From contig CP081098.1 of assembly GCA_025141015.1 (NCBI GenBank), positions 3,168,501 to 3,232,500 of the forward strand: a stretch of DNA of 64,000 bases, read 5' to 3'. The position numbers and the translations under genes are program-made. The DNA is from Rhodobacteraceae bacterium M382. Lineage in GTDB: Bacteria > Pseudomonadota > Alphaproteobacteria > Rhodobacterales > Rhodobacteraceae. Below, piece by piece: positions 47,857-56,000 of the stretch (the first letter of the stretch is position 1; every line of letters begins with the position of its first letter). Under the pieces are notes generated by a model that was given only the letters and a program-made list of their open reading frames with translations, was not told where the DNA came from and did no database searches.

Positions 47857-47871
47857 TCCCTCAAATTCCCA
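47857..47871 (-). promoter_or_regulatory. TGGGN repeat pair A
   Basis: Minus strand TGGGA ATTTG AGGGA: two units with 10-bp spacing, one mismatch in the second. It may be an MraZ-type box further upstream of the dcw leader. Confidence 0.35.
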
Positions 47872-48014
47872 AGTTTTTTTGAATTGACCCGATCAAGAAA
47901 CTTTTGTTCACGGTTCGCCCCATCCAAATTTCATCCGAAACACACCGATCCTTTCGATTTTCCCAGGATTTGGCTCCAAGTGATTCGGAAAATTGCCCTG
48001 TGCGCTTCATTGCG

Positions 48015-48029
48015 TCCCATAATTTCCCA
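48015..48029 (-). promoter_or_regulatory. TGGGN repeat pair B
   Basis: Minus strand TGGGA AATTA TGGGA: two perfect TGGGN units with five-base spacing. It is nearly identical to the pair 40 bases away at 48,055-48,069. Confidence 0.42.
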
Positions 48030-48054
48030 TACAGCCTCTAGCGTCCCGGATCCG

Positions 48055-48069
48055 GCCCATAAATTCCCA
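48055..48069 (-). promoter_or_regulatory. TGGGN repeat pair C
   Basis: Minus strand TGGGA ATTTA TGGGC: two perfect TGGGN units with five-base spacing. It lies 40 bases (about four helical turns) from pair B, so both could be bound on one face of the DNA. Confidence 0.42.
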
Positions 48070-48327
48070 AACTCCGGATCAGCGTCCGGCCCGGGGTGGC
48101 GATCTGACCGCAGCAGGCCGAATGAGCGCGTAAAGGTGTCTCGCCCTAAGGATCGGTCCTAATGTTTGGTCCTAATGTCTGCCTCTACTGTTCTGTCCTG
48201 CGGTGCGACTCTGGCGTGCAGCGCAACAGTAGTGGGCAACGGCCTGCCCCGCCTAAATTCCAAAAGGTCAAGCCCATCCGCAGTCACCCATGCAAATGCT
48301 GCATAGCAGCAATGCCCACGCAGGGGA

Positions 48328-48356
48328 TTGTGCATCCGCAGCATTTCCCCAGATAT
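48328..48356 (+). promoter_or_regulatory. Candidate RpoH-type promoter for the DUF1127-sRNA unit
   Basis: TTGTGC (48,328-48,333) and CCCCAGATAT (48,347-48,356) are 13 bases apart, resembling the heat-shock sigma pattern TTGAAA-N(11-17)-CCCCATNT. It lies about 70 bases before the DUF1127 start. The homologous unit in Rhodobacter sphaeroides is controlled by RpoHI/RpoHII. Confidence 0.35.
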
Positions 48357-48425
48357 AGGGCATAACAAACGACACACATGACGCTGCCCCGCCGCAGCAT
48401 TCGAAGACCAAGAAGGACTGAGCCC

Positions 48426-48644
48426 ATGGCCATGACATCCGAAATCAGCACCCGCCGTGGCACCCTGACAAGCAACCCTTTGGCCTTTGTCGACACTTTG
48501 GTCGCCCGCTTTTCACGGTATGCCATGTTCCGTCGCACCATGAACGAGCTGTCCGCTCTCAGCGACCGCGAGCTGTCCGATCTGGGGTTGAGCCGGTCGC
48601 AACTGCGCCGCGTGGCCCATCAGGCCGCATACGAAAACAACTGA
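48426..48644 (+). CDS. DUF1127 protein, CcaF1-like
   Basis: A 72-residue protein ending in a DUF1127 domain: RTMNELSALSDRELSDLGLSRSQLRRVAHQAAYEN. The domain is small, helical and Arg-rich, and several alphaproteobacterial members bind RNA. The ATG at 48426 has an AAGAAGGA stretch upstream. It is followed after a few bases by a row of hairpins with CCTCCTCCC loops. In Rhodobacter sphaeroides the DUF1127 gene RSP_6037 (ccaF1) is co-transcribed with the CcsR sRNAs in this same order, so this is probably its counterpart, acting in RNA turnover and stress response. Confidence 0.85.
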   Translation: MAMTSEISTRRGTLTSNPLAFVDTLVARFSRYAMFRRTMNELSALSDRELSDLGLSRSQLRRVAHQAAYENN

Positions 48645-48649
48645 ATTCA

Positions 48650-48846
48650 AGGTTAGACCGGGCCTCTTCTCCTCCTCCCTTGGGGCCTGACCTAAGCGGT
48701 GACATCGTCCTCCTCCCTGATGTCACCGCACAAATACCGGCAGCGATGTCGGGCTGAAAGCACCCGGGGTTTCTCCTCCTCCCTACCTCTGGTGTTGAAT
48801 GAAAACGGCGGCGCCCTCCTCCTCCCTGGCGCCGTCGTTTTTTTAT
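48650..48846 (+). ncRNA. CcsR-like sRNA array, four CCUCCUCCC hairpins
   Basis: Four consecutive stem-loops follow the DUF1127 stop, each with CTCCTCCCT in the loop. Hairpin 1 (about 48,652-48,693) is imperfect. Hairpin 2 has an 11-pair perfect stem (48,696-48,706 with 48,719-48,729). Hairpin 3 has ten positions with one mismatch and one G-U (48,761-48,770 with 48,785-48,794). Hairpin 4 has 11 pairs with one G-U (48,805-48,815 with 48,828-48,838) and ends in seven T. The loops can pair with Shine-Dalgarno-like sequences. CcsR RNAs of Rhodobacter carry two such hairpins each, so this may be processed into two sRNAs. Confidence 0.8.
48805..48844 (+). terminator. Rho-independent terminator of the CcsR-like array
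   Basis: The fourth hairpin: ACGGCGGCGCC, loop CTCCTCCTCCCT, GGCGCCGTCGT, then seven T ending at 48,844. It serves both as sRNA hairpin and terminator. Confidence 0.88.
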
Positions 48847-48893
48847 GCCTAATGCCCCCCCATTTTCCCGAGACACGCAGCGCAGCTGCGCCT

Positions 48894-49017
48894 GTCCGAT
48901 CGCTGTGCGATCGGAAACACTATCCAGCCCGATCGCTGTGCGATCGGAAGCATCTATCCCGTCCGGTCGCATAGCGATCTGAAGCACCTGCCCCGTCTAA
49001 TCGCGCAGCTGCCGGAT
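48894..49017. repeat. 33/34-bp hairpin repeats, four units
   Basis: Units begin at 48,894, 48,927, 48,961 and 48,995. Each starts with a hairpin such as CCGATCGCTGTGCGATCGG and continues with a degenerate AAGCAtCTATCCC-type tail. The first two hairpins are identical over 18 bases; the third and fourth have drifted. The terminator hairpin at 49,123-49,149 has a related GATCGC...GCGATC core. Confidence 0.75.
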
Positions 49018-49114
49018 ACATTTCCATTTGGACATATTCAGGCGCTCAGGACCTCCCGCACATCGGAGGACAAAACACGGCGGAAAAAACACGGCGGGCG
49101 ACGAAAAGACGGGC

Positions 49115-49149
49115 AAAAAAAAGGCCCGGATCGCTTTGCGATCCGGGCC
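49115..49149 (-). terminator. Rho-independent terminator after the uvrD-like gene
   Basis: Minus strand: GGCCCGGATCGC, AAA, GCGATCCGGGCC, then eight T. A perfect 12-pair stem, 30 bases past the helicase stop codon. A second short hairpin (49,154-49,172) lies between stop and terminator. Confidence 0.92.
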
Positions 49150-49178
49150 GGTCGGATGCCGCAGGCATCCGAAACCGT

Positions 49179-51533
49179 TCAGAATGGAATATCATCGCTT
49201 GAGGACACGAACCGGGCCACCACTTTCTTGGCCCCTGCCTTGTCAAAATCAATCTCCAGCTTGTCACCTTCGATCCCGACCACAGCCCCATAGCCGAATT
49301 TCTGGTGGAACACCCGATCCCCCAGGGTAAAGCTCGACACCGCCTCCAGATCAATCACCGTGTTGCGGCTCTCCTTGGGTTGGGACATGCCACGCTGACC
49401 GGACCGCGCCTGCAACCGTTTCCAGCCCGGCGAATTATAGCCATCCGCCTTGGCCACGCGCTCTTCGATCCCCCCTCGTGACTGCGGTGTCTGCGCCGCC
49501 GCTCCATATCCGCCGCCGTACAACCCGGGTGGCGTCAGGACCTCGACATGATCCTCGGGCAGTTCATCGACGAATCGAGACGGCAGCTGCGATTGCCATT
49601 GGCCGAACACCCGCCGGTTGCCTGCAAATGAAATGGTACAGACCTCTTCGGCTCGGGTGATTCCCACATAGGCCAGCCGGCGCTCTTCCTCGAGCCCCTT
49701 TTGCCCGCTTTCATCCATCGACCGTTGGGACGGAAACAACCCGTCCTCCCATCCGGGCAGAAACACCGATGGAAACTCCAACCCCTTGGCCGCGTGCAGG
49801 GTCATGATGCTGATCTTTTGATCCGAATCCTGCTTGTCATTGTCCATGACCAGGCTGACATGTTCCAGAAACCCCTGCAGGTTCTCAAAGTTTTCCAGCG
49901 CTTTGACCAATTCCTTGAGGTTTTCCAACCGTCCCGGAGCTTCGGGCGACTTGTCGTTCTGCCACATGGTGGTATAGCCGCTTTCGTCCAGAACGATTTC
50001 CGCCAGCTCCATATGGGTCATGCCGGCGTCATTCACCAACCGCCCCCAACGGCCCAGATCCTCGACCAATTGGCGCAGGGCACCGCCGCCCTTGCCCTTG
50101 ATCAACCCGTTGTCCACGGCAATCCGCGCCCCTTCGACCAAAGGCACCGCATGTTCGCGGGCCATCGCCTGAATGGTCTGCTGTGCCTTGTCCCCCAAAC
50201 CGCGCTTGGGCGTGTTCACAATACGTTCAAACGCCAGATCATCCTCTGGGCTGACCACCTGCCGGAAGTAAGCCATGGCGTCCCGGATCTCCATCCGTTC
50301 ATAGAACCGCGGCCCACCGATCACGCGATAGGGCAGCCCTATGGTCAGAAACCGATCTTCAAACGCGCGCATCTGATGCGAAGCCCGCACCAGAATCGCC
50401 ACCTCGTTCAGATCGTACCCGCGCATCCCCCGGGTGCCGCGTTGCATCGATTCGATTTCCTCGCCGATCCAACGCGCCTCTTCCTCACCGTCCCAATGAC
50501 CGATCAGACGGACCTTCTCGCCCTCTTCTGCCTCGGTCCACAGCTCCTTGCCCAAACGCCCCTCGTTGCCCCGGATCACATTCGACGCCGCCGCCAGAAT
50601 ATGCGGGGTCGAGCGATAGTTCTGCTCCAGCCGCACCACATGCGCGCCGGGAAAATCCTGTTCGAATCTCAGGATGTTGCCAACCTCGGCCCCGCGCCAG
50701 CCATAGATTGACTGATCATCATCCCCGACACAGCAGATGTTCTTATGTCCCGCCGCCAAAAGGCGCAGCCACAGGTATTGAGCGATGTTTGTGTCCTGAT
50801 ATTCGTCCACCAGCACATAGCGGAACCAGCGCTGGTATTGCCCCAACACATCCGGGTGGGTCTGAAAGATCGTCACAACATGCAACAGCAGGTCGCCAAA
50901 ATCCGTTGCATTCAGATCCTTCAGGCGTTGCTGGTACCGGGCATAAAGCTCGATGCCGCGATGATTAAAAGCGCCCGACTCGGCCACCGGCACCTTGCCC
51001 GGTGTCAGGGCACGGTTCTTCCAGTCATCAATGATCCCGGCCAGCATGCGTGCGGGCCACCGTTTATCATCAATGTTTTCCGCCCGGATCAGCTGTTTCA
51101 GCAACCGGATCTGATCATCGGTATCCAGAATGGTAAAATTCGACTTGAGCCCCGCCAACTCGGCATGGCGGCGCAGCAGTTTCACACAGATCGAATGAAA
51201 GGTGCCCAGCCATGGCATCCCCTCGATCGACTGCCCCAGCATACGCCCGACCCGTTCTTTCATCTCGCGCGCGGCCTTGTTGGTGAAGGTCACTGCCAGA
51301 ATCTCGTTCGGACGCGCCCGGCCTGTGTTCAACAAATGCACAATCCGCGCGGTCAGCGCCTTGGTCTTGCCCGTGCCCGCTCCGGCCAACATCAGCACAG
51401 GACCGTCCATCCGCTCCACAGCATCCCGCTGGGCCGGGTTCAAATCATCCAAATACGGCACCGGCCGGGCCGCCATGGCCCGGGCCGACAGGGAGGCGCC
51501 TTCGAAGGCGTCCATTTCGTCAAAACTGCTCAT
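49179..51533 (-). CDS. UvrD/PcrA-type DNA helicase
   Basis: A 784-residue superfamily 1A 3'-5' helicase. Motifs in order: LNPAQRDAVE (Q motif), AGAGTGKTKAL (Walker A, about residue 50), TFTNKAAREMKERV, VLVDEYQDTNIAQY (Walker B), VGDDDQSIYGWRGA, LEQNYRS, IMTLHAAKGLEFPSVFLPGWEDG, and RRLAYVGITRA. It unwinds DNA in nucleotide excision or mismatch repair and clears proteins from DNA. The C-terminal Tudor-like part (GDRVFHQKFGYGAVVGIEGDKLEIDFD) matches PcrA/UvrD and binds RNA polymerase in relatives. It starts at the ATG at 51533; the long upstream frame is not protein-like. Confidence 0.95.
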   Translation of the reverse strand: MSSFDEMDAFEGASLSARAMAARPVPYLDDLNPAQRDAVERMDGPVLMLAGAGTGKTKALTARIVHLLNTGRARPNEILAVTFTNKAAREMKERVGRMLGQSIEGMPWLGTFHSICVKLLRRHAELAGLKSNFTILDTDDQIRLLKQLIRAENIDDKRWPARMLAGIIDDWKNRALTPGKVPVAESGAFNHRGIELYARYQQRLKDLNATDFGDLLLHVVTIFQTHPDVLGQYQRWFRYVLVDEYQDTNIAQYLWLRLLAAGHKNICCVGDDDQSIYGWRGAEVGNILRFEQDFPGAHVVRLEQNYRSTPHILAAASNVIRGNEGRLGKELWTEAEEGEKVRLIGHWDGEEEARWIGEEIESMQRGTRGMRGYDLNEVAILVRASHQMRAFEDRFLTIGLPYRVIGGPRFYERMEIRDAMAYFRQVVSPEDDLAFERIVNTPKRGLGDKAQQTIQAMAREHAVPLVEGARIAVDNGLIKGKGGGALRQLVEDLGRWGRLVNDAGMTHMELAEIVLDESGYTTMWQNDKSPEAPGRLENLKELVKALENFENLQGFLEHVSLVMDNDKQDSDQKISIMTLHAAKGLEFPSVFLPGWEDGLFPSQRSMDESGQKGLEEERRLAYVGITRAEEVCTISFAGNRRVFGQWQSQLPSRFVDELPEDHVEVLTPPGLYGGGYGAAAQTPQSRGGIEERVAKADGYNSPGWKRLQARSGQRGMSQPKESRNTVIDLEAVSSFTLGDRVFHQKFGYGAVVGIEGDKLEIDFDKAGAKKVVARFVSSSDDIPF

Positions 51534-51786
51534 GGCCGCGATCCTAACCTGACTGCCCGCACAACGAAAGAGGTGTTCGCGCAATGTTCTGCAGGGTTTT
51601 TTGCACCCATGTCCCAAAGCGGCGCGACACAGACTATGTTGCGTCGCCTGACCACAGGCGCGGAGCCCCCGACCACAGGTCGGGGGCGACAGATCCGGTG
51701 CGCGGCACGCGCGCCTTTTGGCAGCGGGGCCAAAGAGGGCGACGCAAGGCTGGACTTTCCCGTCGGCACCATCACAAATATCCCTC

Positions 51787-52938
51787 ATGGATTTACATGC
51801 GCGCTACCCTTCGCTTCACGACCTCAAAACCCGCGCCAAACGGCGCCTGCCAAAGTTCGTTTGGGACTATCTGGACAGCGGCACCGGGATCGAGGCCGCA
51901 AAGGCGCGCAATCGCAACGGGCTGGACGCTTGGGGGTTTGTTCCCTCGATCCTGCATGGGCCACTGGATGTCGATCTGGGGATCGATCTGTTTGGGACCC
52001 GCTGTCCCCTCCCCTTTGGTATGGCCCCCGTGGGGATGTCCGGCCTGATCTGGCCCGACGCCGAAGGACATCTGGCTCGGGCCGCGGCGACCGCTGGTAT
52101 TCCTTATACTCTGTCCACTGTTGCCAGCCAAAGCCCCGAGGATCTGGCCCCTCACCTGGGGTCCAACGCCTGGTTCCAACTCTACCCGCCCAAGGACCCG
52201 GACATTCGACAGGACTTGTTGGACCGCGCCCGCGCCGCGGGGTTCAAAACCCTGGTCTTGACCGTTGATGTGCCCGTCGCATCCCGCCGCGAACGTCAGG
52301 TGCGCAGTGGATTGACCCAACCGCCCAGGCTGACCCCACGCCTGATGGCGCAGGTGGCCCTGCGTCCCGGTTGGGCCCTGGGCATGGCCCGGCCTGGAAT
52401 GCCCAACATGCGCACCCTGGACAAATACATAACCCAGGACCTGAGCGGCCTGCCGCCAACGGCGCATATCGGCTATTTGCTGCGCACCTCTCCGGATTGG
52501 GGCTATGTCGAATGGCTGCGTGACCATTGGGATGGCCCGTTTGTGATCAAGGGCGTGATGCGCCCCGAAGATGCCGAGGCGCTGGACCGGATCGGCATCG
52601 ACGGGCTGTGGGTGTCAAATCACGCAGGCCGCCAGTTCGATGGCAGCCCTGCCGCCATCGATGCCTTGCCTCTCATCCGCGCTGTCACAAAACGGCCGAT
52701 TGTCTTTGACAGCGGGATCGAAGGCGGGCTCGACATTCTGCGTGCTCTGGCACTGGGGGCTGATTTCATCATGTTGGGGCGGGCCTATCACTATGCTCTT
52801 GCGGCCTTGGGACCGCACGGTCCAACCCATCTGACAGAGATTCTGCAGCGCGATCTGGAGGCCAACATGGGGCAAATGGGGTGTTCGGTTCTGACGGCAT
52901 TGCCAACGCCCATCCGGGTGACCCCGGGGCATTTGTGA
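51787..52938 (+). CDS. FMN-dependent L-2-hydroxy-acid dehydrogenase
   Basis: A 383-residue (S)-2-hydroxy-acid dehydrogenase of the LldD/glycolate-oxidase family, oxidising L-lactate or a related acid. FMN-binding and catalytic residues are visible: PFGMAPVGMSGL, YTLSTVAS, LVLTVDVPVASRRERQVRSG (in pieces), the Lys in FVIKGVMRPEDA, and the catalytic His and Arg in VSNHAGRQFDG. The C-terminal LALGADFIMLGRAYHYAL binds phosphate. The start at 51787 has only a weak ribosome binding site. With pyruvate carboxylase next to it, L-lactate use feeding pyruvate and oxaloacetate is plausible. Confidence 0.9.
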   Translation: MDLHARYPSLHDLKTRAKRRLPKFVWDYLDSGTGIEAAKARNRNGLDAWGFVPSILHGPLDVDLGIDLFGTRCPLPFGMAPVGMSGLIWPDAEGHLARAAATAGIPYTLSTVASQSPEDLAPHLGSNAWFQLYPPKDPDIRQDLLDRARAAGFKTLVLTVDVPVASRRERQVRSGLTQPPRLTPRLMAQVALRPGWALGMARPGMPNMRTLDKYITQDLSGLPPTAHIGYLLRTSPDWGYVEWLRDHWDGPFVIKGVMRPEDAEALDRIGIDGLWVSNHAGRQFDGSPAAIDALPLIRAVTKRPIVFDSGIEGGLDILRALALGADFIMLGRAYHYALAALGPHGPTHLTEILQRDLEANMGQMGCSVLTALPTPIRVTPGHL

Positions 52939-52990
52939 CGCGGCGTCACAAAAATTGACGGATTTGCGCCGCATGAGAGCGCAATCATGC

Positions 52991-53033
52991 CGGTTCTACC
53001 CAGAACTACGGGTATACGACACGGTAGAAACCG
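52991..53033 (+). promoter_or_regulatory. Inverted repeat upstream of pyc
   Basis: CGGTTCTACC and GGTAGAAACCG face each other across 22 bases, with one extra A in the second arm. The repeat lies 40-80 bases before the pyc start and could be an operator. No regulator gene is adjacent. Confidence 0.35.
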
Positions 53034-53072
53034 CCTAACACTCCGTCCCAACTTCACGACCCAGAGGGTGAC

Positions 53073-56000
53073 ATGACCGACTTCAAAAAGATCCTGATCG
53101 CGAACCGCGGTGAAATTGCCATTCGTGTGATGCGTGCAGCCAATGAAATGGGCAAGCGCACGGTTGCGATTTTTGCCGAAGAGGACAAGCTGGGCTTGCA
53201 CCGCTTCAAGGCGGATGAGGCCTATCGCATTGGTGAAGGCATGGGCCCTGTTGCCGCCTATCTGAGCATTGACGAGATCATTCGAGTGGCCAAGGAGAGC
53301 GGCGCGGATGCAATCCACCCCGGTTACGGGCTGTTGTCGGAGAACCCGGATTTCGTCGATGCCTGTGCGCGCAACGGCATCACCTTTATCGGTCCCAAGG
53401 CCGAAACCATGCGCGCCCTGGGTGACAAGGCCAGCGCGCGGCGCGTGGCGATTGAGGCCGACGTTCCCGTTATCCCCGCCACCGAAGTGCTGGGCGATGA
53501 CATGGCCGCGATCAAGACGCAGGCCGCCGAGATCGGTTACCCGCTGATGCTGAAAGCCTCCTGGGGCGGTGGCGGACGCGGCATGCGCCCGATCCTGTCC
53601 GAGGCTGAGCTGGAAGAGAAGGTTCTGGAAGGGCGCCGCGAAGCCGAAGCCGCATTCGGCAATGGCGAAGGCTATCTGGAAAAGATGATCACCCGCGCGC
53701 GTCACGTCGAGGTGCAGATTCTGGGCGACAAACACGGGCAGATCTATCACCTGTTCGAACGTGATTGTTCGGTGCAGCGACGCAACCAAAAAGTGGTCGA
53801 ACGCGCGCCCGCGCCATACTTGAGCGAAGAGCAACGCGCCGAGGTCTGCGAACTCGGTCGCAAGATCTGTGCCCATGTGGGCTATGAATGTGCCGGAACC
53901 GTTGAATTCCTGATGGATATGAACACAGGCACCTTCCACTTTATCGAAGTGAACCCGCGGGTGCAGGTGGAACACACCGTTACCGAGGAAGTCACCGGCA
54001 TCGACATCGTGCAGGCACAGATCCTGATCGCCGAAGGCAAGACCATCTCCGAGGCCACCGGCAAGGACAGCCAGGACGACGTGCGTCTGAATGGCCACGC
54101 GCTGCAGACCCGGATCACCACCGAGGATCCGCAGAACAATTTCATCCCCGACTATGGCCGCATCACCGCGTTCCGCGAAGCCACCGGCATGGGCATCCGT
54201 CTGGACGGCGGCACCGCCTATTCCGGCGGCGTGATCACGCGCTACTACGATTCGCTCTTGGTCAAGGTTACGGCCCACGCCCAGACCCCGGAAAAGGCGA
54301 TTGCCCGGATGGACCGCGCGCTGCGCGAATTCCGTATTCGCGGTGTCAGCACCAACATCGCCTTCGTCGAGAACCTGCTGAAGCACCCGATCTTCCTGAG
54401 CAATGAATACACCACCAAATTCATCGACGAGACGGCGGATCTGTTCCAGTTCGCACGTCGCCGCGATCGCGGTACCAAGGTTCTGAACTATATCGCCGAT
54501 ATTTCGGTGAACGGTCACCCGGAAACCACCGACCGCGCTGCACCTGCCACCGATCTGCGCGAACCGCGCGCACCCCAGGTCGATCCCGGCTTTGCCCCCT
54601 ATGGCACCCGCAATCTGCTGGAGCAAAAGGGTCCAAAGGCAGTTGCCGACTGGATGAAAGCCCAGCGTCAGCTGCTGTTGACCGACACCACCATGCGCGA
54701 CGGGCATCAGTCGCTGTTGGCGACCCGGATGCGGTCGATCGACATGATCAAGGTGGCCCCCGCCTATGCCGCCAACCTGCCCCAACTGTTCTCTGTTGAA
54801 TGCTGGGGGGGCGCGACATTCGACGTGGCCTATCGCTTCTTGCAGGAATGCCCCTGGCAGCGTCTGCGTGACCTGCGCGAGGCAATGCCGAACCTGATGA
54901 CCCAGATGCTGCTGCGTGCCAGCAACGGCGTCGGCTACACCAACTATCCTGACAATGTGGTGCAGGAATTCGTGCGCCAGGCCGCCAGCACCGGTGTCGA
55001 CGTGTTCCGCGTATTTGACTCGCTGAACTGGGTCGAAAACATGCGCGTCGCCATGGATGCGGTGGTGGACGCGGGCAAGGTCTGCGAAGGCACCATCTGT
55101 TACACCGGCGATATTCTGGACCCGAACCGTGCCAAATATGACCTGAAGTACTATGTTGGCATGGCCAAGGAACTGGAAGCCGCAGGCGCCCATGTTCTGG
55201 GTCTGAAAGACATGGCAGGTCTGTTGAAACCGGCCTCGGCCAAGGTGCTGGTCAAAGCGCTGAAGGAACAGGTTGGCCTGCCAATCCACTTCCACACCCA
55301 TGACACCTCCGGCATCGCGGGTGCGACCATTCTGGCCGCTGCCGACGCAGGCGTGGATGCCGTGGATGTCGCCATGGATGCGTTCAGCGGCGGCACATCG
55401 CAGCCTTGCCTCGGCTCGATCGTCGAAGGTCTGCGCAACACCGACCGCGACACCGGTATCGACATCACCAAAGTGCGTGAAATCTCGGACTATTGGGAAG
55501 GTGTGCGGGCACAGTATGTGGCGTTCGAAAGCGGTCTGGCGGCCCCTGCCTCCGAAGTCTATCTGCACGAAATGCCCGGCGGTCAGTTCACCAACCTCAA
55601 GGCGCAGGCGCGTTCGCTGGGGCTGGAAGAGAAATGGTCAGACGTTGCCCAGACCTATGCCGACGTCAACCAGATGTTCGGTGATATCGTCAAGGTGACG
55701 CCATCCTCCAAAGTTGTTGGCGACATGGCGCTGATGATGGTGTCCCAGGGCCTGACCCGTGCCGAGGTCGAAGACCCCGCCACCGACGTGGCATTCCCGG
55801 ATTCGGTCATCGACATGATGCGCGGCAACCTGGGCCAGCCTCCCGGTGGTTTCCCTGCTGGCATCATCAACAAGGTGCTCAAGGACGAAGCCCCCAATCT
55901 GACCCGCCCCGGTGCCCATCTGGAGCCTGTGGACCTCGAGGCCACCCGCGCCGAACTGTCCGCCGAGCTGGAAGGCAAGCCGGTCGATGATGAGGATCTG

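Larger units (their letters stand above)
47408..48425. other. Long divergent gap between mraZ and the DUF1127 gene
   Basis: About one kilobase without a supported protein gene, A/T-richer than its surroundings from about 47,600 to 48,080. It holds a probable dcw leader RNA with hairpin (47,467-47,502), TGGGN-type repeats at 47,675-47,699, 47,857-47,871, 48,015-48,029 and 48,055-48,069, and a possible stress promoter at 48,328-48,356 for the DUF1127 gene. Short open frames are present but have no domain or start support. Confidence 0.65.

Noticed and set aside
48894-49017. CRISPR array
   Set aside because: The 33/34-bp periodicity comes from whole repeating units; there are no unique spacers between constant repeats, and no cas genes are near.
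52791-55568. A 925-codon minus-strand frame opposite pyruvate carboxylase
   Set aside because: No domain, and the sense strand encodes a complete biotin enzyme with all motifs.
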